Source of the DNA: Domibacillus sp. DTU_2020_1001157_1_SI_ALB_TIR_016
GTDB lineage: Bacteria; Bacillota; Bacilli; Bacillales; Domibacillaceae
Direction: 5' to 3'
NCBI RefSeq assembly: GCF_032341995.1
Contig: NZ_CP135439.1
Location: 2,170,001 to 2,234,000, forward strand
Length of the DNA: 64,000 nucleotides
The position numbers were made by a program, and so were the translations under genes. The stretch's first letter is position 1; each line of letters opens with the position of its first letter. Below are positions 27,032-37,866 of this stretch, in pieces. The notes under the pieces are model-generated. The model made no database searches, was not told the origin of the DNA, and saw nothing but the letters and a program-made list of their open reading frames with translations.

Positions 27032-28567
27032 TTAGTTCACCTCGGCCATATTTTCGATTTCTACCGCTTCCCCGTCCATTGACCATGATTTTGTTTCCGT
27101 AATACGCACTGGAATAATTTTTCCGATTGCCGATTTTGGTGCTTTTACGTTTACAAGCTTGTTCTTAGATGTGTAGCCGGCAAGAACATCCGGATTTTTC
27201 TTGCTTTCTCCTTCAATGAGCACTTCAACGATTTGGCCTTTATACCGCTTCATAGACTCATTAGATAATTCGTTCACAAGTTCATTTAACCGCTGCAAAC
27301 GCGCTTTTTTCACGTCCATCGGCACATTATCAACCATTTTTGCAGCCGGCGTGCCTTCACGCGGTGAATACAAGTACGTATACGCCATTTCAAAGCCGAC
27401 TTCACGATAAAGCGACATCGTTTCTTCGAATTGTTCTTCTGTTTCGTTCGGATAGCCGACAATAATATCGGTTGTCAGTGCCACATCCGGCATTGCTGCT
27501 TTGATTTTACGCACAAGCTCTAAAAACTGCTCGCGTGTGTATTTACGGGCCATGATTTTGAGGATATCCGTTGAACCGCTTTGTACCGGCAGATGGATAT
27601 GGTCCATCAAGTTGCCGCCTTTAGCGAGCACCTCGATTAAATAGTCGTCAAAATCACGCGGATGGCTTGTTGTAAAGCGCACACGCGGAATGCCGATCTG
27701 GCGAATTTCATCCATTAAGTCCCCAAGACGATATTCCATGTCGATAAAATCTTTTCCATAGGCATTTACGTTTTGGCCAAGCAGCATCACTTCCTGGTAG
27801 CCCTGCGCCGCAAGCTGGCGTACTTCCTGGATGATTTCTTCCGGACGGCGGCTCCGCTCTTTTCCGCGTGTATACGGCACGATGCAGTATGTGCAGAACT
27901 TGTCACAGCCGTACATAATGTTTACCCAGGCTTTTACATTGCCCTGGCGCACTTTCGGAAGATTTTCGATCACGTCGCCTTCTTTAGACCACACTTCTAC
28001 AACCATTTCTTTGGACATGTAGGCTTCATTTAGGATTTCCGGCAGACGGTGAATATTGTGTGTACCGAAAATCATATCCACGTGATGATATGATTTTAAA
28101 ATTTTGTTTACCACTGATTCTTCCTGGGACATACAGCCGCAGACGCCCAGAAGCAGGTTCGGGTTATCCCGTTTTAAATGTTTCAGGAATCCGATCTCAC
28201 CAAACACCTTGTTTTCTGCATTTTCACGGATGGCACATGTATTCAGTAAAATAACATCTGCTTCTTCCGGTGTTTCCACCGCATTGTAGCCGAGTGCCAT
28301 AAAAATACCCGCCATGACTTCCGTGTCGTGGGCATTCATTTGACATCCGTACGTACGGATATAAAAGTTTTTGCCATTGCCCAGCCCTTGAAAACGCTCG
28401 TCGATTTTAAAATCATTGTGATACGCTACTTCTTCTTTTCCGCGCTTTTTAGCGTCTTTTAAAGAAGGCGGCGTGTAAACAGATTGGAAATACTGGCTGT
28501 AGTCCTTAACGGATTTTTTGTCCGATGGACGAGCCTGCTCGCTGTTTTTTCGTTGTTCTTCGTTCAT
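27032..28567 (-). CDS. miaB: tRNA methylthiotransferase MiaB
   Basis: Radical SAM enzyme with two Fe-S clusters that converts i6A37 to ms2i6A37 in tRNA. The N-terminal UPF0004 domain has its three cysteines ([26 protein letters not shown]). The radical SAM CxxxCxxC is in [22 protein letters not shown]-terminal TRAM domain ends the 511-residue protein. A long N-terminal extension of about 60 charged residues is usual for Bacillus. Confidence 0.96.
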   Translation of the reverse strand: MNEEQRKNSEQARPSDKKSVKDYSQYFQSVYTPPSLKDAKKRGKEEVAYHNDFKIDERFQGLGNGKNFYIRTYGCQMNAHDTEVMAGIFMALGYNAVETPEEADVILLNTCAIRENAENKVFGEIGFLKHLKRDNPNLLLGVCGCMSQEESVVNKILKSYHHVDMIFGTHNIHRLPEILNEAYMSKEMVVEVWSKEGDVIENLPKVRQGNVKAWVNIMYGCDKFCTYCIVPYTRGKERSRRPEEIIQEVRQLAAQGYQEVMLLGQNVNAYGKDFIDMEYRLGDLMDEIRQIGIPRVRFTTSHPRDFDDYLIEVLAKGGNLMDHIHLPVQSGSTDILKIMARKYTREQFLELVRKIKAAMPDVALTTDIIVGYPNETEEQFEETMSLYREVGFEMAYTYLYSPREGTPAAKMVDNVPMDVKKARLQRLNELVNELSNESMKRYKGQIVEVLIEGESKKNPDVLAGYTSKNKLVNVKAPKSAIGKIIPVRITETKSWSMDGEAVEIENMAEVN

Positions 28568-28653
28568 GGTGAATCCCCTTTCCGATCTTTCAAACTATCG
28601 TGCACATTTCTTAAGTATATACCGTTCCAAGACCGCACTCAAGCAAGGCACAG

Positions 28654-28681
28654 AAAAAGCACAGAGATTTCTTCTCTGCGC
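28654..28681 (-). terminator. korAB terminator
   Basis: GCGCAGAG/CTCTGTGC stem (one G-T pair) followed by TTTTT on the minus strand, 9 bases after the korB stop. Confidence 0.75.
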
Positions 28682-28689
28682 CATAAATC

Positions 28690-29571
28690 TTACATAAATT
28701 CTTCAACAAGCTTCTTAAATGTTTCTTCTCCAAGATCCAGATCCGCTTCAGTGAGCGGCGTTTCCGCGTAGCCTTCAACGAGCTCCTGGTAAGAAGGACG
28801 CTCTGTATCCTGATAAATGATGCCTGTTACCAGGTCGTCGTGCTGCATCAGTGTATTCATCGCAGCCTGGCGGTCAGACGGATCGTAGCCTTCAATTGTC
28901 GAAAGCTTTGTTAAGTTTTCTTTAAACCAGTCATACGTGTTCACTTTATTATACGTTACACATGGGCTGAACACATTGATAATAGAAAAACCTTTATGGT
29001 TAATACCCGCTTCAATGATCGCTGTTAAATCTTTTAAATCCGTTGAAAAGCTTTGCGCCACAAACGTAGCGCCTGTTGTAACAGCTAGTTGCATCGGTGA
29101 CAATGTCTGCTCAATCGCACCAAGCGGTGTTGATTTTGTTTTAAAGCCGGCTGCTGAACGCGGAGAAGTCTGGCCTTTTGTTAATCCGTAAATTTGGTTG
29201 TCCATAACGATATACGTTAAATCGATGTTGCGGCGCATCGCATGAATGGTATGCCCCATTCCGATCGCAAATCCATCGCCGTCACCGCCGGATGCGATAA
29301 CTGTCAAATCTTTATTGGCCATTTTCACGCCTTGCGCAATCGGAAGCGCCCGGCCGTGAATGCCATGAAGTCCGTATGAATTAATGTAACCGGAAATCCG
29401 GCCGGAGCAGCCGATCCCGGAAATAACCGCTAGTTTTTCGGGCGTTAACCCCACATTGGCTGCTGCGCGCTGAATAGCCGCCTGCACGGAGAAGTCCCCA
29501 CAGCCGGGGCACCAGTTAGGCTTCACACTATTACGGAAATCTTTAAATGTTGCAGTTGTTGCTGTTGCCAT
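28690..29571 (-). CDS. korB: 2-oxoacid:ferredoxin oxidoreductase, beta subunit
   Basis: Carries the thiamine diphosphate site of the two-subunit 2-oxoglutarate/2-oxoacid ferredoxin oxidoreductase. WCPGCGDFSVQAAI and GDGDGFAIGMGHTIHAMRR with the following NIDLTYIVMDNQIYGLTKGQ form the TPP-binding region. 293 aa is the usual length. It starts 2 bp after korA and ends in a terminator. No dedicated ferredoxin gene is visible nearby. Preference for 2-oxoglutarate over other oxoacids cannot be read from sequence. Confidence 0.93.
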   Translation of the reverse strand: MATATTATFKDFRNSVKPNWCPGCGDFSVQAAIQRAAANVGLTPEKLAVISGIGCSGRISGYINSYGLHGIHGRALPIAQGVKMANKDLTVIASGGDGDGFAIGMGHTIHAMRRNIDLTYIVMDNQIYGLTKGQTSPRSAAGFKTKSTPLGAIEQTLSPMQLAVTTGATFVAQSFSTDLKDLTAIIEAGINHKGFSIINVFSPCVTYNKVNTYDWFKENLTKLSTIEGYDPSDRQAAMNTLMQHDDLVTGIIYQDTERPSYQELVEGYAETPLTEADLDLGEETFKKLVEEFM

Positions 29572-29573
29572 GA

Positions 29574-31316
29574 TTAAATCAGCTCCTTGCTGCTCTCAAC
29601 AATATGATGCGGCTGGAATGGATTACCGTCATATTTCAAGATGCTTTTAATTTTATGCGGGTAGCCGGCGTTCATTTTAATGATACTTGCCAGCTGGCCT
29701 GTCGCGTTGTTTTCTACAACAGCGACCTGTTTTGCCGACTCAATAAGCGGCAGAATTTCTTCTGTTGGGAATGGGTGGATCAACCGGATGCGCGCATGGT
29801 TTACTTTGATGCCATCCGCTTCAAGGCGCTCCATTGCTTCTTCAATCACACCGCCGGTAGAATTAAAGCCAATCAATAAAAGGTCTGCTTCCGCATGCTT
29901 GGCATTTTTATAAACAGGGTTCGGGAACACATGCGGCAGGTTTTCGAGTTTTCTCATACGCTTGTCCATTTGTGCGTTCCGGTTAGCCGGCGACTCGGAC
30001 GGCTTGCCTGTTTCATCATGCTCAACCCCGGTTACGTGATGAATCCCGCCGACAACGCCCGGAATCACCCGTGGAGATACACCGTCTTGTGTGACTTCAT
30101 ACCGTTTAAAATAAGATTTATCTTCGCGCGGTGCAATACCCTCTTTTACCAGTTTGCCGCGGCGGATGTTCACCCGGCTGTAATCGAGCGGCTCCACCGT
30201 GTGTTTGCCAAGTGAAAGCTGCAGGTCAGACAGGACAATTACAGGCACCTGATACTCCTCAGCAATGTTGAACGCTTCTACTGTATCGTAAAATCCTTCT
30301 TCTGCTGTTCCCGGCGCGATCACGACTTTTGGAATTTCACCATGTGTTCCGTAAATCATCGCCATTAAATCAGACTGCTCCTGCTTTGTTGGAAGTCCTG
30401 TTGACGGACCGCCGCGCTGTGTATCAACGACGACAAGCGGCGTTTCCGTCATGCCGGATAAGCCAATGGCTTCCATCATAAGAGACAGTCCCGGACCGGC
30501 TGATGCCGTAAAGGATCGGATACCGCCGTAGTTAGCGCCGATTGCCATCGTCGCAGCTGCAATTTCGTCTTCCGTTTGAATAACGGTGCCGCCGACTTTC
30601 GGTAACTTTTTAATTAAATACTCCATAATTTCCGAAGCGGGTGTAATCGGATAAGCTGCCATTAAGCGTACACCTGCTGCAAGCGCACCAAGCGCTATCG
30701 CATCGTTACCGATCATAAACATCCGCTTCTGTCCATCTGCCGGAGGAAGCTGAAGAGCGCTTGTCCCACCGTCAAGCTGTTCTTTCATGTACGCGTAGCC
30801 CTGCTGTATAGCTTCCATGTTTTTTTGAACGACCGTTTCACCTTTACGGCCAAAAATCTCTTCTACGACTCCGAGAAACACAGAAACATCGAGGTTAATA
30901 ACGGCACATGTAGCACCAACAGCCACCATGTTTTTCATCAGTGAAGTGCCAAGCTCTGTTGCAATTTCGGTAAATGGAACCGCATAAAAACCAGCTTCTG
31001 TGTCATCCGGCTTGACCGGTTTAAACTTCGTATCCGCAATAATAATCCCATTTGCATGAAGCTCGCGGTAGTTCACATCAATCGTTTCCTGGTCAAAAGC
31101 CACCAATATATCAAGGTCATCTGCGACCGAGCTTACTTTTTTCGTGCTCACACGAATTTTATTGTTTGTATGTCCGCCTTTAATACGAGATGAAAAGTGG
31201 CGGTATCCGTACAGGTAGTATCCGAGGCGGTTTAACGCCATTGAGAAAATTTCACCTGTACTTTCAATTCCTTCCCCTTGCTGTCCTCCCACTTTCCAAG
31301 AAAGCTGCTCTGCCAT
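29574..31316 (-). CDS. korA: 2-oxoacid:ferredoxin oxidoreductase, alpha subunit (gamma-alpha fusion)
   Basis: The N-terminal ~190 residues are the gamma domain (VGGQQGEGIESTGEIFSMAL, then HFSSRIKGGHTNNKIRVS). A pyruvate-ferredoxin-oxidoreductase alpha domain follows (AAYPITPASEIMEYLIKKLP and TASAGPGLSLMMEAIGLSGM). It works with KorB to make acyl-CoA, CO2 and reduced ferredoxin. The ATG at 31316 (MAEQLSWKVGG, 580 aa) is preferred, since the GTG at 31328 overlaps the ribosome binding site AGGAGTG. Confidence 0.93.
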   Translation of the reverse strand: MAEQLSWKVGGQQGEGIESTGEIFSMALNRLGYYLYGYRHFSSRIKGGHTNNKIRVSTKKVSSVADDLDILVAFDQETIDVNYRELHANGIIIADTKFKPVKPDDTEAGFYAVPFTEIATELGTSLMKNMVAVGATCAVINLDVSVFLGVVEEIFGRKGETVVQKNMEAIQQGYAYMKEQLDGGTSALQLPPADGQKRMFMIGNDAIALGALAAGVRLMAAYPITPASEIMEYLIKKLPKVGGTVIQTEDEIAAATMAIGANYGGIRSFTASAGPGLSLMMEAIGLSGMTETPLVVVDTQRGGPSTGLPTKQEQSDLMAMIYGTHGEIPKVVIAPGTAEEGFYDTVEAFNIAEEYQVPVIVLSDLQLSLGKHTVEPLDYSRVNIRRGKLVKEGIAPREDKSYFKRYEVTQDGVSPRVIPGVVGGIHHVTGVEHDETGKPSESPANRNAQMDKRMRKLENLPHVFPNPVYKNAKHAEADLLLIGFNSTGGVIEEAMERLEADGIKVNHARIRLIHPFPTEEILPLIESAKQVAVVENNATGQLASIIKMNAGYPHKIKSILKYDGNPFQPHHIVESSKELI

Positions 31317-31462
31317 TGTTTCTAACACTCCTTTAAATATGACCCCATCATTTTTCTGCTTCTCCTAGTGTATCACTTTTAAACTTAAATCACTATACGA
31401 ATGCTCCATCAGTAAAAAATGTCTTTTTGTGTGTTTTATGGTGTTTCGAGGGGGCTCCACTT

Positions 31463-31495
31463 AAAAAGCATTCCAGCCATTTGGCTGGAATGCTT
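31463..31495 (-). terminator. spoVS terminator
   Basis: AAGCATTCCAGCC pairs perfectly with GGCTGGAATGCTT, followed by TTTTT on the minus strand; it overlaps the spoVS stop codon. Confidence 0.85.
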
Positions 31496-31754
31496 ATCGG
31501 GATTGAACAATTAATTTCATTGCCGTTCGCGCTTCTCCCGCGATTACAATACTTGTAAAAGCGGGGATACAAATAAGATCGATGCCGCCAGGTGCGACAA
31601 ATCCTCTCGCAATAGCGACTGCTTTAACCGCCTGATTCAAGGCGCCTGCTCCGACGGCTTGTATTTCTGCACTGCCTTTTTCCCGCATGGTTCCGGCCAG
31701 CGCACCTGCGACCGAATTCGGGTTTGATTTTGATGAAACTTTTAACACATCCAT
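31494..31754 (-). CDS. spoVS: Stage V sporulation protein S
   Basis: An 86-residue Alba-like protein, extremely conserved in spore formers, acting in septation and the shift to late sporulation in B. subtilis. Motifs such as KVSSKSNPNSVAGALAG, VGAGALNQAVKA and APGGIDLICIPAF are present. It lies 67 bp downstream of ymdB. Its strong terminator suggests high expression. Confidence 0.96.
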   Translation of the reverse strand: MDVLKVSSKSNPNSVAGALAGTMREKGSAEIQAVGAGALNQAVKAVAIARGFVAPGGIDLICIPAFTSIVIAGEARTAMKLIVQSR

Positions 31755-31821
31755 TCCCTAATCCCCCTTCTAAAGCCTCCATTCGTCTTTCATATATATT
31801 CAAAGGAAGAAGGGCTATGAA

Positions 31822-32622
31822 TCAATAATCGTGAAAAGGGTGATCATCGTTAATTAAAATACGCTCTATCGACTTGGCACGTCCTGTTTTCCGGTCTGTT
31901 TGAATGAGACATGCTGATAATTGGGTACGTCCTTCTTTCGGCACCTCGAATCGAGCCGGGAGCTGGTTTTGAAACTTCTGGATAATCGTTTCTCTTTCCA
32001 TGCCTAAAATCCCGTCGTACGGCCCTGTCATGCCTACATCCGTTAAATAAGCGGTTCCGCCTGGCAGCACCCGGTTGTCTGCTGTTTGTACATGTGTATG
32101 AGTGCCGACAACAGCAGTTACCCGTCCATCTAAAAACCAGCCCATTGCCTGCTTCTCGCTTGTTGTTTCCGCATGGAAATCAACAAAAATAAACGGCGTC
32201 CGCTTTCTCGCTTCTTCTACAAGCTGGTCTGCTTTTTGAAAAGGGCAGTCCAGGTCGTTCATAAATACGCGGCCTTGTAAATTAATAACCGCTACTTCGA
32301 ATTCACCGGCCGGCACATAAGAAATCCCTTTTCCTGGAACGGATGCAGGAAAGTTCGCCGGACGGACGAGCCATTTTGCCCCATCAATAAAATTAAATAT
32401 ATCCCGATTGTCCCATGCATGGTTGCCGAGTGTGACGACGTTGGCACCATCCTGCATAAAGGTTTTATAAATTTTTTCTGTAATGCCGCGTCCCGCCGCT
32501 GCATTTTCACCGTTAATGATCGTAATAGCCGGGCGGTACTTTTTCTTTAATTTCGGCACGTACTCACTTACCATATCACGCCCCGGGGAGCCGACAACGT
32601 CCCCAACAAATAATAAATCCAT
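31822..32622 (-). CDS. ymdB: YmdB, metallophosphoesterase / cyclic nucleotide phosphodiesterase
   Basis: The 266-residue calcineurin-like phosphoesterase has metal-ligand motifs GDVVGSPGRDM, INGENAAAGRGI, LGNHAWDN, VDFHAETTSEKQAMG and GTHTHVQTADN. In B. subtilis YmdB affects colony architecture, motility and nanotube or lysis phenotypes and hydrolyses 2',3'-cyclic nucleotides. It follows rny by 63 bp, with the rny terminator between. Confidence 0.94.
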   Translation of the reverse strand: MDLLFVGDVVGSPGRDMVSEYVPKLKKKYRPAITIINGENAAAGRGITEKIYKTFMQDGANVVTLGNHAWDNRDIFNFIDGAKWLVRPANFPASVPGKGISYVPAGEFEVAVINLQGRVFMNDLDCPFQKADQLVEEARKRTPFIFVDFHAETTSEKQAMGWFLDGRVTAVVGTHTHVQTADNRVLPGGTAYLTDVGMTGPYDGILGMERETIIQKFQNQLPARFEVPKEGRTQLSACLIQTDRKTGRAKSIERILINDDHPFHDY

Positions 32623-32644
32623 ATTTCTCCTTCTTTCTTCTTGT

Positions 32645-32682
32645 TAAAAAAGAAAAGCGGTGTGATTTTCGCACACCGCTTT
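32645..32682 (-). terminator. rny terminator / attenuator before ymdB
   Basis: AAAGCGGTGTG pairs perfectly with CACACCGCTTT, with a T-rich run (TTTTCTTTTTT) on the minus strand. Confidence 0.8.
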
Positions 32683-32685
32683 CAC

Positions 32686-34245
32686 TTATTTTGCGTATTC
32701 AACTGCTCTCGTTTCACGAATAACGGTTACTTTAATATGGCCCGGATAATCGAGCTCCCCTTCAATTCGTTTGCGAATATCGCGTGCAAGACGGTGAGCC
32801 TGCAAATCATCAATTTGCTCCGGTTTCACCATAATACGTACTTCGCGTCCCGCTTGAATGGCAAATGATTTTTCAACACCATCGTATGATTCTGAAATTT
32901 CTTCCAGTTTTTCCAAACGACGGATGTAATTTTCAAGTGTTTCGCTTCGCGCACCCGGTCGTGCGGCAGATAAGGCATCTGCTGCTGCAACAAGAACGGC
33001 AATAACAGATGTTGGCTCTGTGTCACCGTGGTGGGAAGCAATGCTGTTGATGACAACAGGATGTTCTTTATACTTTTGACCAAGTTCTACACCGATTTCA
33101 ACGTGGCTGCCTTCTACTTCATGATCAACTGCTTTACCGATGTCATGAAGCAGGCCTGCTCGGCGGGCAAGTGTTTCATCTTCACCAAGCTCCGCTGCCA
33201 GTAAGCCGGAAAGATAAGCCACTTCGATCGAGTGTTTCAGTACGTTTTGCCCATAGCTTGTCCGGTATTTCAAGCGGCCGAGAATTTTGATGAGATCTGG
33301 ATGCAATCCATGGACGCCGACATCAAATGTGGTTTGTTCGCCAATTTCACGAATATGCTCATCCAATTCACGCCGGGCTTTATCGACCATTTCCTCGATA
33401 CGCGCCGGATGAATACGTCCATCCTGCACCAATTTCTCCAACGCAATGCGGGCCGTTTCACGGCGAATTGGATCAAAGCCGGAAAGGATGACAGCTTCAG
33501 GCGTATCATCGATAATTAAATCGATACCGGTAAGCGTTTCAAGTGTACGGATATTCCGCCCCTCGCGCCCGATAATGCGCCCTTTCATTTCATCATTTGG
33601 CAGTGAAACGACGGATACGGTCGTTTCTGCCACATGGTCAGCTGCACAGCGCTGGATGGCAAGGGATAGTACTTCACGTGCTTTTTTATCAGATTCTTCC
33701 TTCGCACGTTGTTCATTTTCTTTCACCATGATTGCAATATCGTGGGATAATTCCTGTTCCGTCCGTTCTAAAATGATGGAGCGTGCATCTTCACGTGTCA
33801 GAGCGGAAATTCGCTCAAGCTCGGATTGCTGCTTTTTCACCATCTCATCCACTTTGCTGTCCATCTCTTCAATATGTTGTTGTCTTGTGTTTAACGATGC
33901 CTCTTTGTTTTCAAGAGTTTCTTCCCGTTTATTCAGGGATTCATCCTTTCGATCAAGGTTTTCTTCTTTTTGAAGGAGGCGGTTTTCTTGTTTTTGCAAT
34001 TCATTTCGTCTTTCACGGAGTTCATGCTCTGTTTCCGTGCGCAATTTATGAATTTCATCTTTTGCCTCTAAAAGAGCTTCTTTTTTCGACGCTTCCGCTT
34101 CCCGCTTTGCATCTTCAACAATCTGGTCAGCAACGCTGCGCGCGCCTGCAATTTTCGATTCGGCAATTGATTTTCTTACAAAATAGCCAACAACGACACC
34201 AATGATAAGGCCAAGCAAAATGGAGATGATTGTAATGGGTTCCAT
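32686..34245 (-). CDS. rny: Ribonuclease Y
   Basis: Membrane-anchored endoribonuclease that starts turnover of many mRNAs and is the scaffold of the Gram-positive degradosome. One N-terminal membrane helix ([19 protein letters not shown]), a long coiled coil to about residue 200, a KH domain ([17 protein letters not shown]) and an HD domain ([21 protein letters not shown]) are in the usual order. The second of two adjacent ATG codons (34245) has the better spacing to GGAGG; it gives 519 aa. Confidence 0.97.
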   Translation of the reverse strand: MEPITIISILLGLIIGVVVGYFVRKSIAESKIAGARSVADQIVEDAKREAEASKKEALLEAKDEIHKLRTETEHELRERRNELQKQENRLLQKEENLDRKDESLNKREETLENKEASLNTRQQHIEEMDSKVDEMVKKQQSELERISALTREDARSIILERTEQELSHDIAIMVKENEQRAKEESDKKAREVLSLAIQRCAADHVAETTVSVVSLPNDEMKGRIIGREGRNIRTLETLTGIDLIIDDTPEAVILSGFDPIRRETARIALEKLVQDGRIHPARIEEMVDKARRELDEHIREIGEQTTFDVGVHGLHPDLIKILGRLKYRTSYGQNVLKHSIEVAYLSGLLAAELGEDETLARRAGLLHDIGKAVDHEVEGSHVEIGVELGQKYKEHPVVINSIASHHGDTEPTSVIAVLVAAADALSAARPGARSETLENYIRRLEKLEEISESYDGVEKSFAIQAGREVRIMVKPEQIDDLQAHRLARDIRKRIEGELDYPGHIKVTVIRETRAVEYAK

Positions 34246-34373
34246 CATTTCACCTCCTCTTGCTATAAATAATTGTCATGTGCTTCACATGTTGGCTGCT
34301 GTCGCATAAGTTATGAAACAAACAGCACTACATTTCCATTTTCAAGATAAAAAATGTCAAATATACAAGTTTA

Positions 34374-34402
34374 ATTTTATCGGTGTAAAATTTCATTGTC
34401 AA
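34374..34402 (-). promoter_or_regulatory. rny: rny sigma-A promoter
   Basis: TTGACA (34397-34402) and TAAAAT (34374-34379), 17 bp apart, give an untranslated leader of about 120 bases before rny. Confidence 0.65.
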
Positions 34403-34442
34403 GGTTTTCTCCATGAAACCCCTGATTTCGGAAGAGCCTAAC

Positions 34443-34484
34443 AAAAAAGCAGGAAAACGGGCTGACCCGCTCTCCTGCTTTTTC
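34443..34484 (-). terminator. recA terminator
   Basis: AAAAAGCAGGA pairs with TCCTGCTTTTT with an inner GG/CC extension; T-runs on both sides, 4 bases after the recA stop. Confidence 0.85.
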
Positions 34485-34486
34485 TC

Positions 34487-35536
34487 TTATTCTTCGTTAA
34501 ACAACGTATCCGCTCCGTTGTCTTCTTCCGCCGGCGGAAGATCCTGAACATTGTCCAATCCATAACGCTCACGGATTTTCATCATAATCTCGTGACGTAC
34601 ATCTGGATTTTCTTTCAAGAACTGTTTCGCATTTTCACGGCCCTGTCCAAGACGTTCACCATTGTATGAATACCAGGCGCCGCTTTTTTCCACAATATCT
34701 TCTTCAGAACCAAGGTCGATGATTTCCCCTTCACGCGAGATGCCTTCTCCGTACATAATATCTACTTCGGCTACGCGGAACGGCGGTGCCACTTTGTTTT
34801 TCACGACTTTGATTTTTGTTTTGTTTCCGACAATGTCATTCCCTTGTTTCAACGCTTCTGCACGTCTTACTTCAAGACGAATAGAGCTGTAGAATTTAAG
34901 CGCACGTCCACCTGGAGTTGTTTCCGGGTTTCCGAACATAATCCCTACTTTTTCACGGATCTGATTGATAAAGATCGCGATCGTGTTTGATTTATTGATC
35001 GCACCTGATAATTTACGAAGCGCCTGCGACATCAAACGTGCCTGCAAGCCGACGTGCGACGCACCCATTTCGCCTTCAATTTCCGCTTTTGGTACAAGTG
35101 CAGCTACCGAGTCAACTACGATAATATCAATCGCGCCGCTGCGTACAAGAGCTTCTGCAATTTCAAGTGCCTGCTCACCTGTATCCGGCTGTGATAGAAG
35201 AAGCTCATCGATGTTTACGCCAAGTTTCTGTGCATAAACCGGATCAAGCGCATGCTCAGCATCGATAAAAGCAGCTTGTCCGCCTTTTGCCTGTACTTCT
35301 GCAATCGCGTGAAGAGCAACCGTTGTTTTACCAGAGCTTTCCGGTCCATAGATTTCGACAACACGCCCGCGAGGATAGCCGCCTACTCCAAGGGCGGAGT
35401 CAAGTGCAAGCGATCCACTCGGTGTAGTGGACACACGGCGCTCTGCCTGCTCACCAAGCTTCATAACCGAGCCTTTACCGAATTGTTTTTCAATTTGTTT
35501 AAGTGCCATATCTAAGGCAGCCTGACGATCGTTCAC
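34487..35536 (-). CDS. recA: Recombinase RecA
   Basis: Strand-exchange ATPase of homologous recombination and co-protease for LexA. Walker A is [16 protein letters not shown] and Walker B is [14 protein letters not shown]. The L2 region ([25 protein letters not shown]) is intact. The 349-residue protein ends in the normal acidic tail ([16 protein letters not shown]). A LexA-type box lies upstream at 35649-35662. cinA precedes it but is separated by its own terminator, so recA is mainly transcribed alone. Confidence 0.98.
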   Translation of the reverse strand: MNDRQAALDMALKQIEKQFGKGSVMKLGEQAERRVSTTPSGSLALDSALGVGGYPRGRVVEIYGPESSGKTTVALHAIAEVQAKGGQAAFIDAEHALDPVYAQKLGVNIDELLLSQPDTGEQALEIAEALVRSGAIDIIVVDSVAALVPKAEIEGEMGASHVGLQARLMSQALRKLSGAINKSNTIAIFINQIREKVGIMFGNPETTPGGRALKFYSSIRLEVRRAEALKQGNDIVGNKTKIKVVKNKVAPPFRVAEVDIMYGEGISREGEIIDLGSEEDIVEKSGAWYSYNGERLGQGRENAKQFLKENPDVRHEIMMKIRERYGLDNVQDLPPAEEDNGADTLFNEE

Positions 35537-35810
35537 TATAAAATTCCTCCTCTAAAATGTGTATCTATATGGGAACAGCTGTTATGCCGGTTGGTGTTTT
35601 AACCTGCTTTAACTATACCTTAATTGGCGGTGAATTACAAGCAAAAAACGAACATTTATTCGATTTTTTCACCCTTCCTAAAGTTGGAATATGCTTGTGG
35701 AATGAAGAGATAGAATTGAGTAAAAAGCTATGAAGAAAAAGAAGATCAGTTGAAGATTTTTATTTGCTTCAACCGGGTTACTGCTTTCTTATTATACCAC
35801 GAAACCTATT
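35537..35810. promoter_or_regulatory. recA: recA upstream region
   Basis: Besides the LexA-type box this region holds a possible promoter on the minus strand, TTGTAA-17-TATAGT, downstream of the box. I see no gene in it. Confidence 0.45.
35649..35662 (-). promoter_or_regulatory. recA: LexA (DinR) box of recA
   Basis: CGAATAAATGTTCG on the minus strand has the CGAAY-N4-GTTCG form and differs from the B. subtilis recA box only in the central bases. It predicts SOS induction. Confidence 0.82.
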
Positions 35811-35839
35811 AAAAAAGCCCGCCGGAACTACCGGCGGAC
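35811..35839 (-). terminator. cinA terminator
   Basis: CCGCCGG pairs with CCGGCGG around a 5-nt loop, followed by TTTTTT on the minus strand. It lies about 110 bases after the cinA stop; the stretch between holds no gene. Confidence 0.8.
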
Positions 35840-35948
35840 CTGCATTTATGAAGAATTTTTTTGTCTATAAAACTGCCGTGCCAAGTCGGCTTTCCGGTCT
35901 TCTGCCAGCCAGGAATCACAACGCTCGGTTCTTCGAAAAACGCCCTTT

Positions 35949-37199
35949 TCAGCCCTGCTCGGCTTCATCAAGCAAAGCAAGCAAATAGTGGCAGCCATAT
36001 TTGACTGTACGCTTGCGGATGCCGGCCCGGCTTCCAGCCATTTTCAGCGGATGAACAATGGTCTGCCGCCCTGCAAACGCAATCGCCAGGAAGACCGTGC
36101 CCGGCTCGTGCCCTTCTAATGGGTCCGGCCCCGCTGCTCCTGTGAAAGAAATGCCGATGTCAGCGCCGCACAGCTCACGAACGTTTTCAGCCAATTCTTT
36201 TGCACATTCTGCGCTGACTGCCCCATGAGCCGCTAACGTTTCACTTTTTACCCCCAGCACCTTATTTTTCACTTCGTTTGTGTAACAAACGATGCCGCCT
36301 TTTACAACAGCGCTTGTACCAGGGATTGCTGTAAGTTCACCCGAAAACAAGCCGCCGGTTAAGCTTTCTGCAGCAGCAACCGTCACTTGCTTTTCTTTTA
36401 ATTTCGCCGCCAGTTCAGCCGCGATCGTCGTTTCTCCATAGCCATAGAAAAAAGCACCGACTCGCTTTAAAATGTCGTCTTCTGCCTGTTGAATCAAACG
36501 TTCTGCTTCTGCTAACGATTCATGCTTGGCCGTAATTCGCAAAATAACTTCTCCGTCTCCTGCGAGCGGAGCAATCGTCGGATTGGTCTGCTTTACTAAA
36601 ATATCATCAATTTCCGTTTCAAGGGCTGATTCGCCAATGCCGAAAAACCGCAGTACGCGCGACTCAATGCGCTCTACTTTTTCCATTGTCTTTAAAATTT
36701 CAGCGCGGCCGTAGTTCGTAAACATCGGCTGCATTTCACGCGGCGGACCCGGAAGAAGCATATAATATGTGTCGCCTGTTTTTGCAAACATTCCCGGAGC
36801 CATGCCGTTATCGTTTGGAAGCACAATGCTGCCTTCAATCACGAGCGCTTGTTTTTTATTGTTTTCCGTCATGATACGGCCGGTTTTTTGAAAGTACGCC
36901 TCGATACTTTCAAGCGCTTCTTCGTTGTATTCGAGCGTCTTACCAATTAAACGGGCAATGGTTTCTTTTGTTAAGTCGTCTTTTGTCGGACCGAGGCCGC
37001 CTGAAAACACGATTAAATCCGCCCGTTTTTGTGCAAGCTGAACGGCGTCCACTAAACGCTGCTCATTATCGCCGACGACCGTATGATAATAAACGTTTAC
37101 GCCGATTTCCGCCAGATGCTGAGACAGGAAGCGGGCATTGGTATTGGTAATCTGGCCAAGCAATAATTCAGATCCTACTGCGATAATTTCTGCATTCAT
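35949..37199 (-). CDS. cinA: Competence/damage-inducible protein CinA
   Basis: Two-domain protein. The N-terminal MoaB/MogA-like domain has [19 protein letters not shown] and [14 protein letters not shown]. The C-terminal NMN amidohydrolase-type domain has [21 protein letters not shown] and [18 protein letters not shown]. In related enzymes the two halves act as ADP-ribose pyrophosphatase and NMN deamidase in pyridine-nucleotide salvage. The start at 37199 (MNAEIIAVG, 416 aa) follows AAAAGGAG; a longer frame has no site. The conserved order pgsA-cinA-recA is kept. Confidence 0.95.
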   Translation of the reverse strand: MNAEIIAVGSELLLGQITNTNARFLSQHLAEIGVNVYYHTVVGDNEQRLVDAVQLAQKRADLIVFSGGLGPTKDDLTKETIARLIGKTLEYNEEALESIEAYFQKTGRIMTENNKKQALVIEGSIVLPNDNGMAPGMFAKTGDTYYMLLPGPPREMQPMFTNYGRAEILKTMEKVERIESRVLRFFGIGESALETEIDDILVKQTNPTIAPLAGDGEVILRITAKHESLAEAERLIQQAEDDILKRVGAFFYGYGETTIAAELAAKLKEKQVTVAAAESLTGGLFSGELTAIPGTSAVVKGGIVCYTNEVKNKVLGVKSETLAAHGAVSAECAKELAENVRELCGADIGISFTGAAGPDPLEGHEPGTVFLAIAFAGRQTIVHPLKMAGSRAGIRKRTVKYGCHYLLALLDEAEQG

Positions 37200-37228
37200 T
37201 TTATGTATACACTCCTTTTTAGTAAGCG

Positions 37229-37259
37229 AAAGGCACCGTGGAGAATCCAGGGTGCCTCT
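37229..37259 (-). terminator. pgsA terminator (weak)
   Basis: AGGCACC/GGTGCCT stem, with only TTT following on the minus strand, 5 bases after the pgsA stop. Confidence 0.55.
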
Positions 37260-37263
37260 TTGC

Positions 37264-37842
37264 TCATTTCGAGTCTTTAAAAACATCTTTGTTTAACTTA
37301 AAGTAATCCCAGCCGGACCAAAGCGTGAAGAACAGGGCCACCCACAGCATAATATCGCCAAATGGAAAGCCTATACTTTCAAATGGCGCATTATGCAGCA
37401 GCAAAACGGCAATGGCCACAATCTGCGTCCACGTTTTAATCTTCCCAAGCGTATTCGCTGCCACCACTTCGCCGGTTTCCGCCAGAATGAGGCGAAGCCC
37501 TGTTACCGCAAACTCACGGCAAATAATAGCGATGACAATCCACGCAGGTGCGAGCTGCAGTTCCACAAGCAAAATAAGCGCTGCTGATACAAGCAGTTTG
37601 TCTGCCAATGGATCCAGAAACTTGCCGAAATTCGTTACCAGGTTGTACTTTCTTGCAATGTAGCCGTCAATCCAATCTGTCGTTGAAGCAATGATAAAAA
37701 GAATTGCTCCGACAAAATGCTCGACCGGCATATTCGTTCCCAAAACCCGTATTGTTCCCCATCCAAAATCAACCGACATAATTAAGATAAAGAATGGAAT
37801 CATTAAAATACGTGAAATGGTAATTTTATTAGGTAAATTCAA
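37264..37842 (-). CDS. pgsA: CDP-diacylglycerol--glycerol-3-phosphate 3-phosphatidyltransferase
   Basis: Integral membrane enzyme that makes phosphatidylglycerol phosphate. The CDP-alcohol phosphotransferase signature is complete: [13 protein letters not shown], then [10 protein letters not shown]. Four to five membrane segments are predicted. 192 aa is the normal length. It uses glycerol-3-phosphate, which the glp genes in this window also produce. Confidence 0.96.
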   Translation of the reverse strand: MNLPNKITISRILMIPFFILIMSVDFGWGTIRVLGTNMPVEHFVGAILFIIASTTDWIDGYIARKYNLVTNFGKFLDPLADKLLVSAALILLVELQLAPAWIVIAIICREFAVTGLRLILAETGEVVAANTLGKIKTWTQIVAIAVLLLHNAPFESIGFPFGDIMLWVALFFTLWSGWDYFKLNKDVFKDSK

Positions 37843-37866
37843 AACTGTTCCCTCCAGAAACGACCG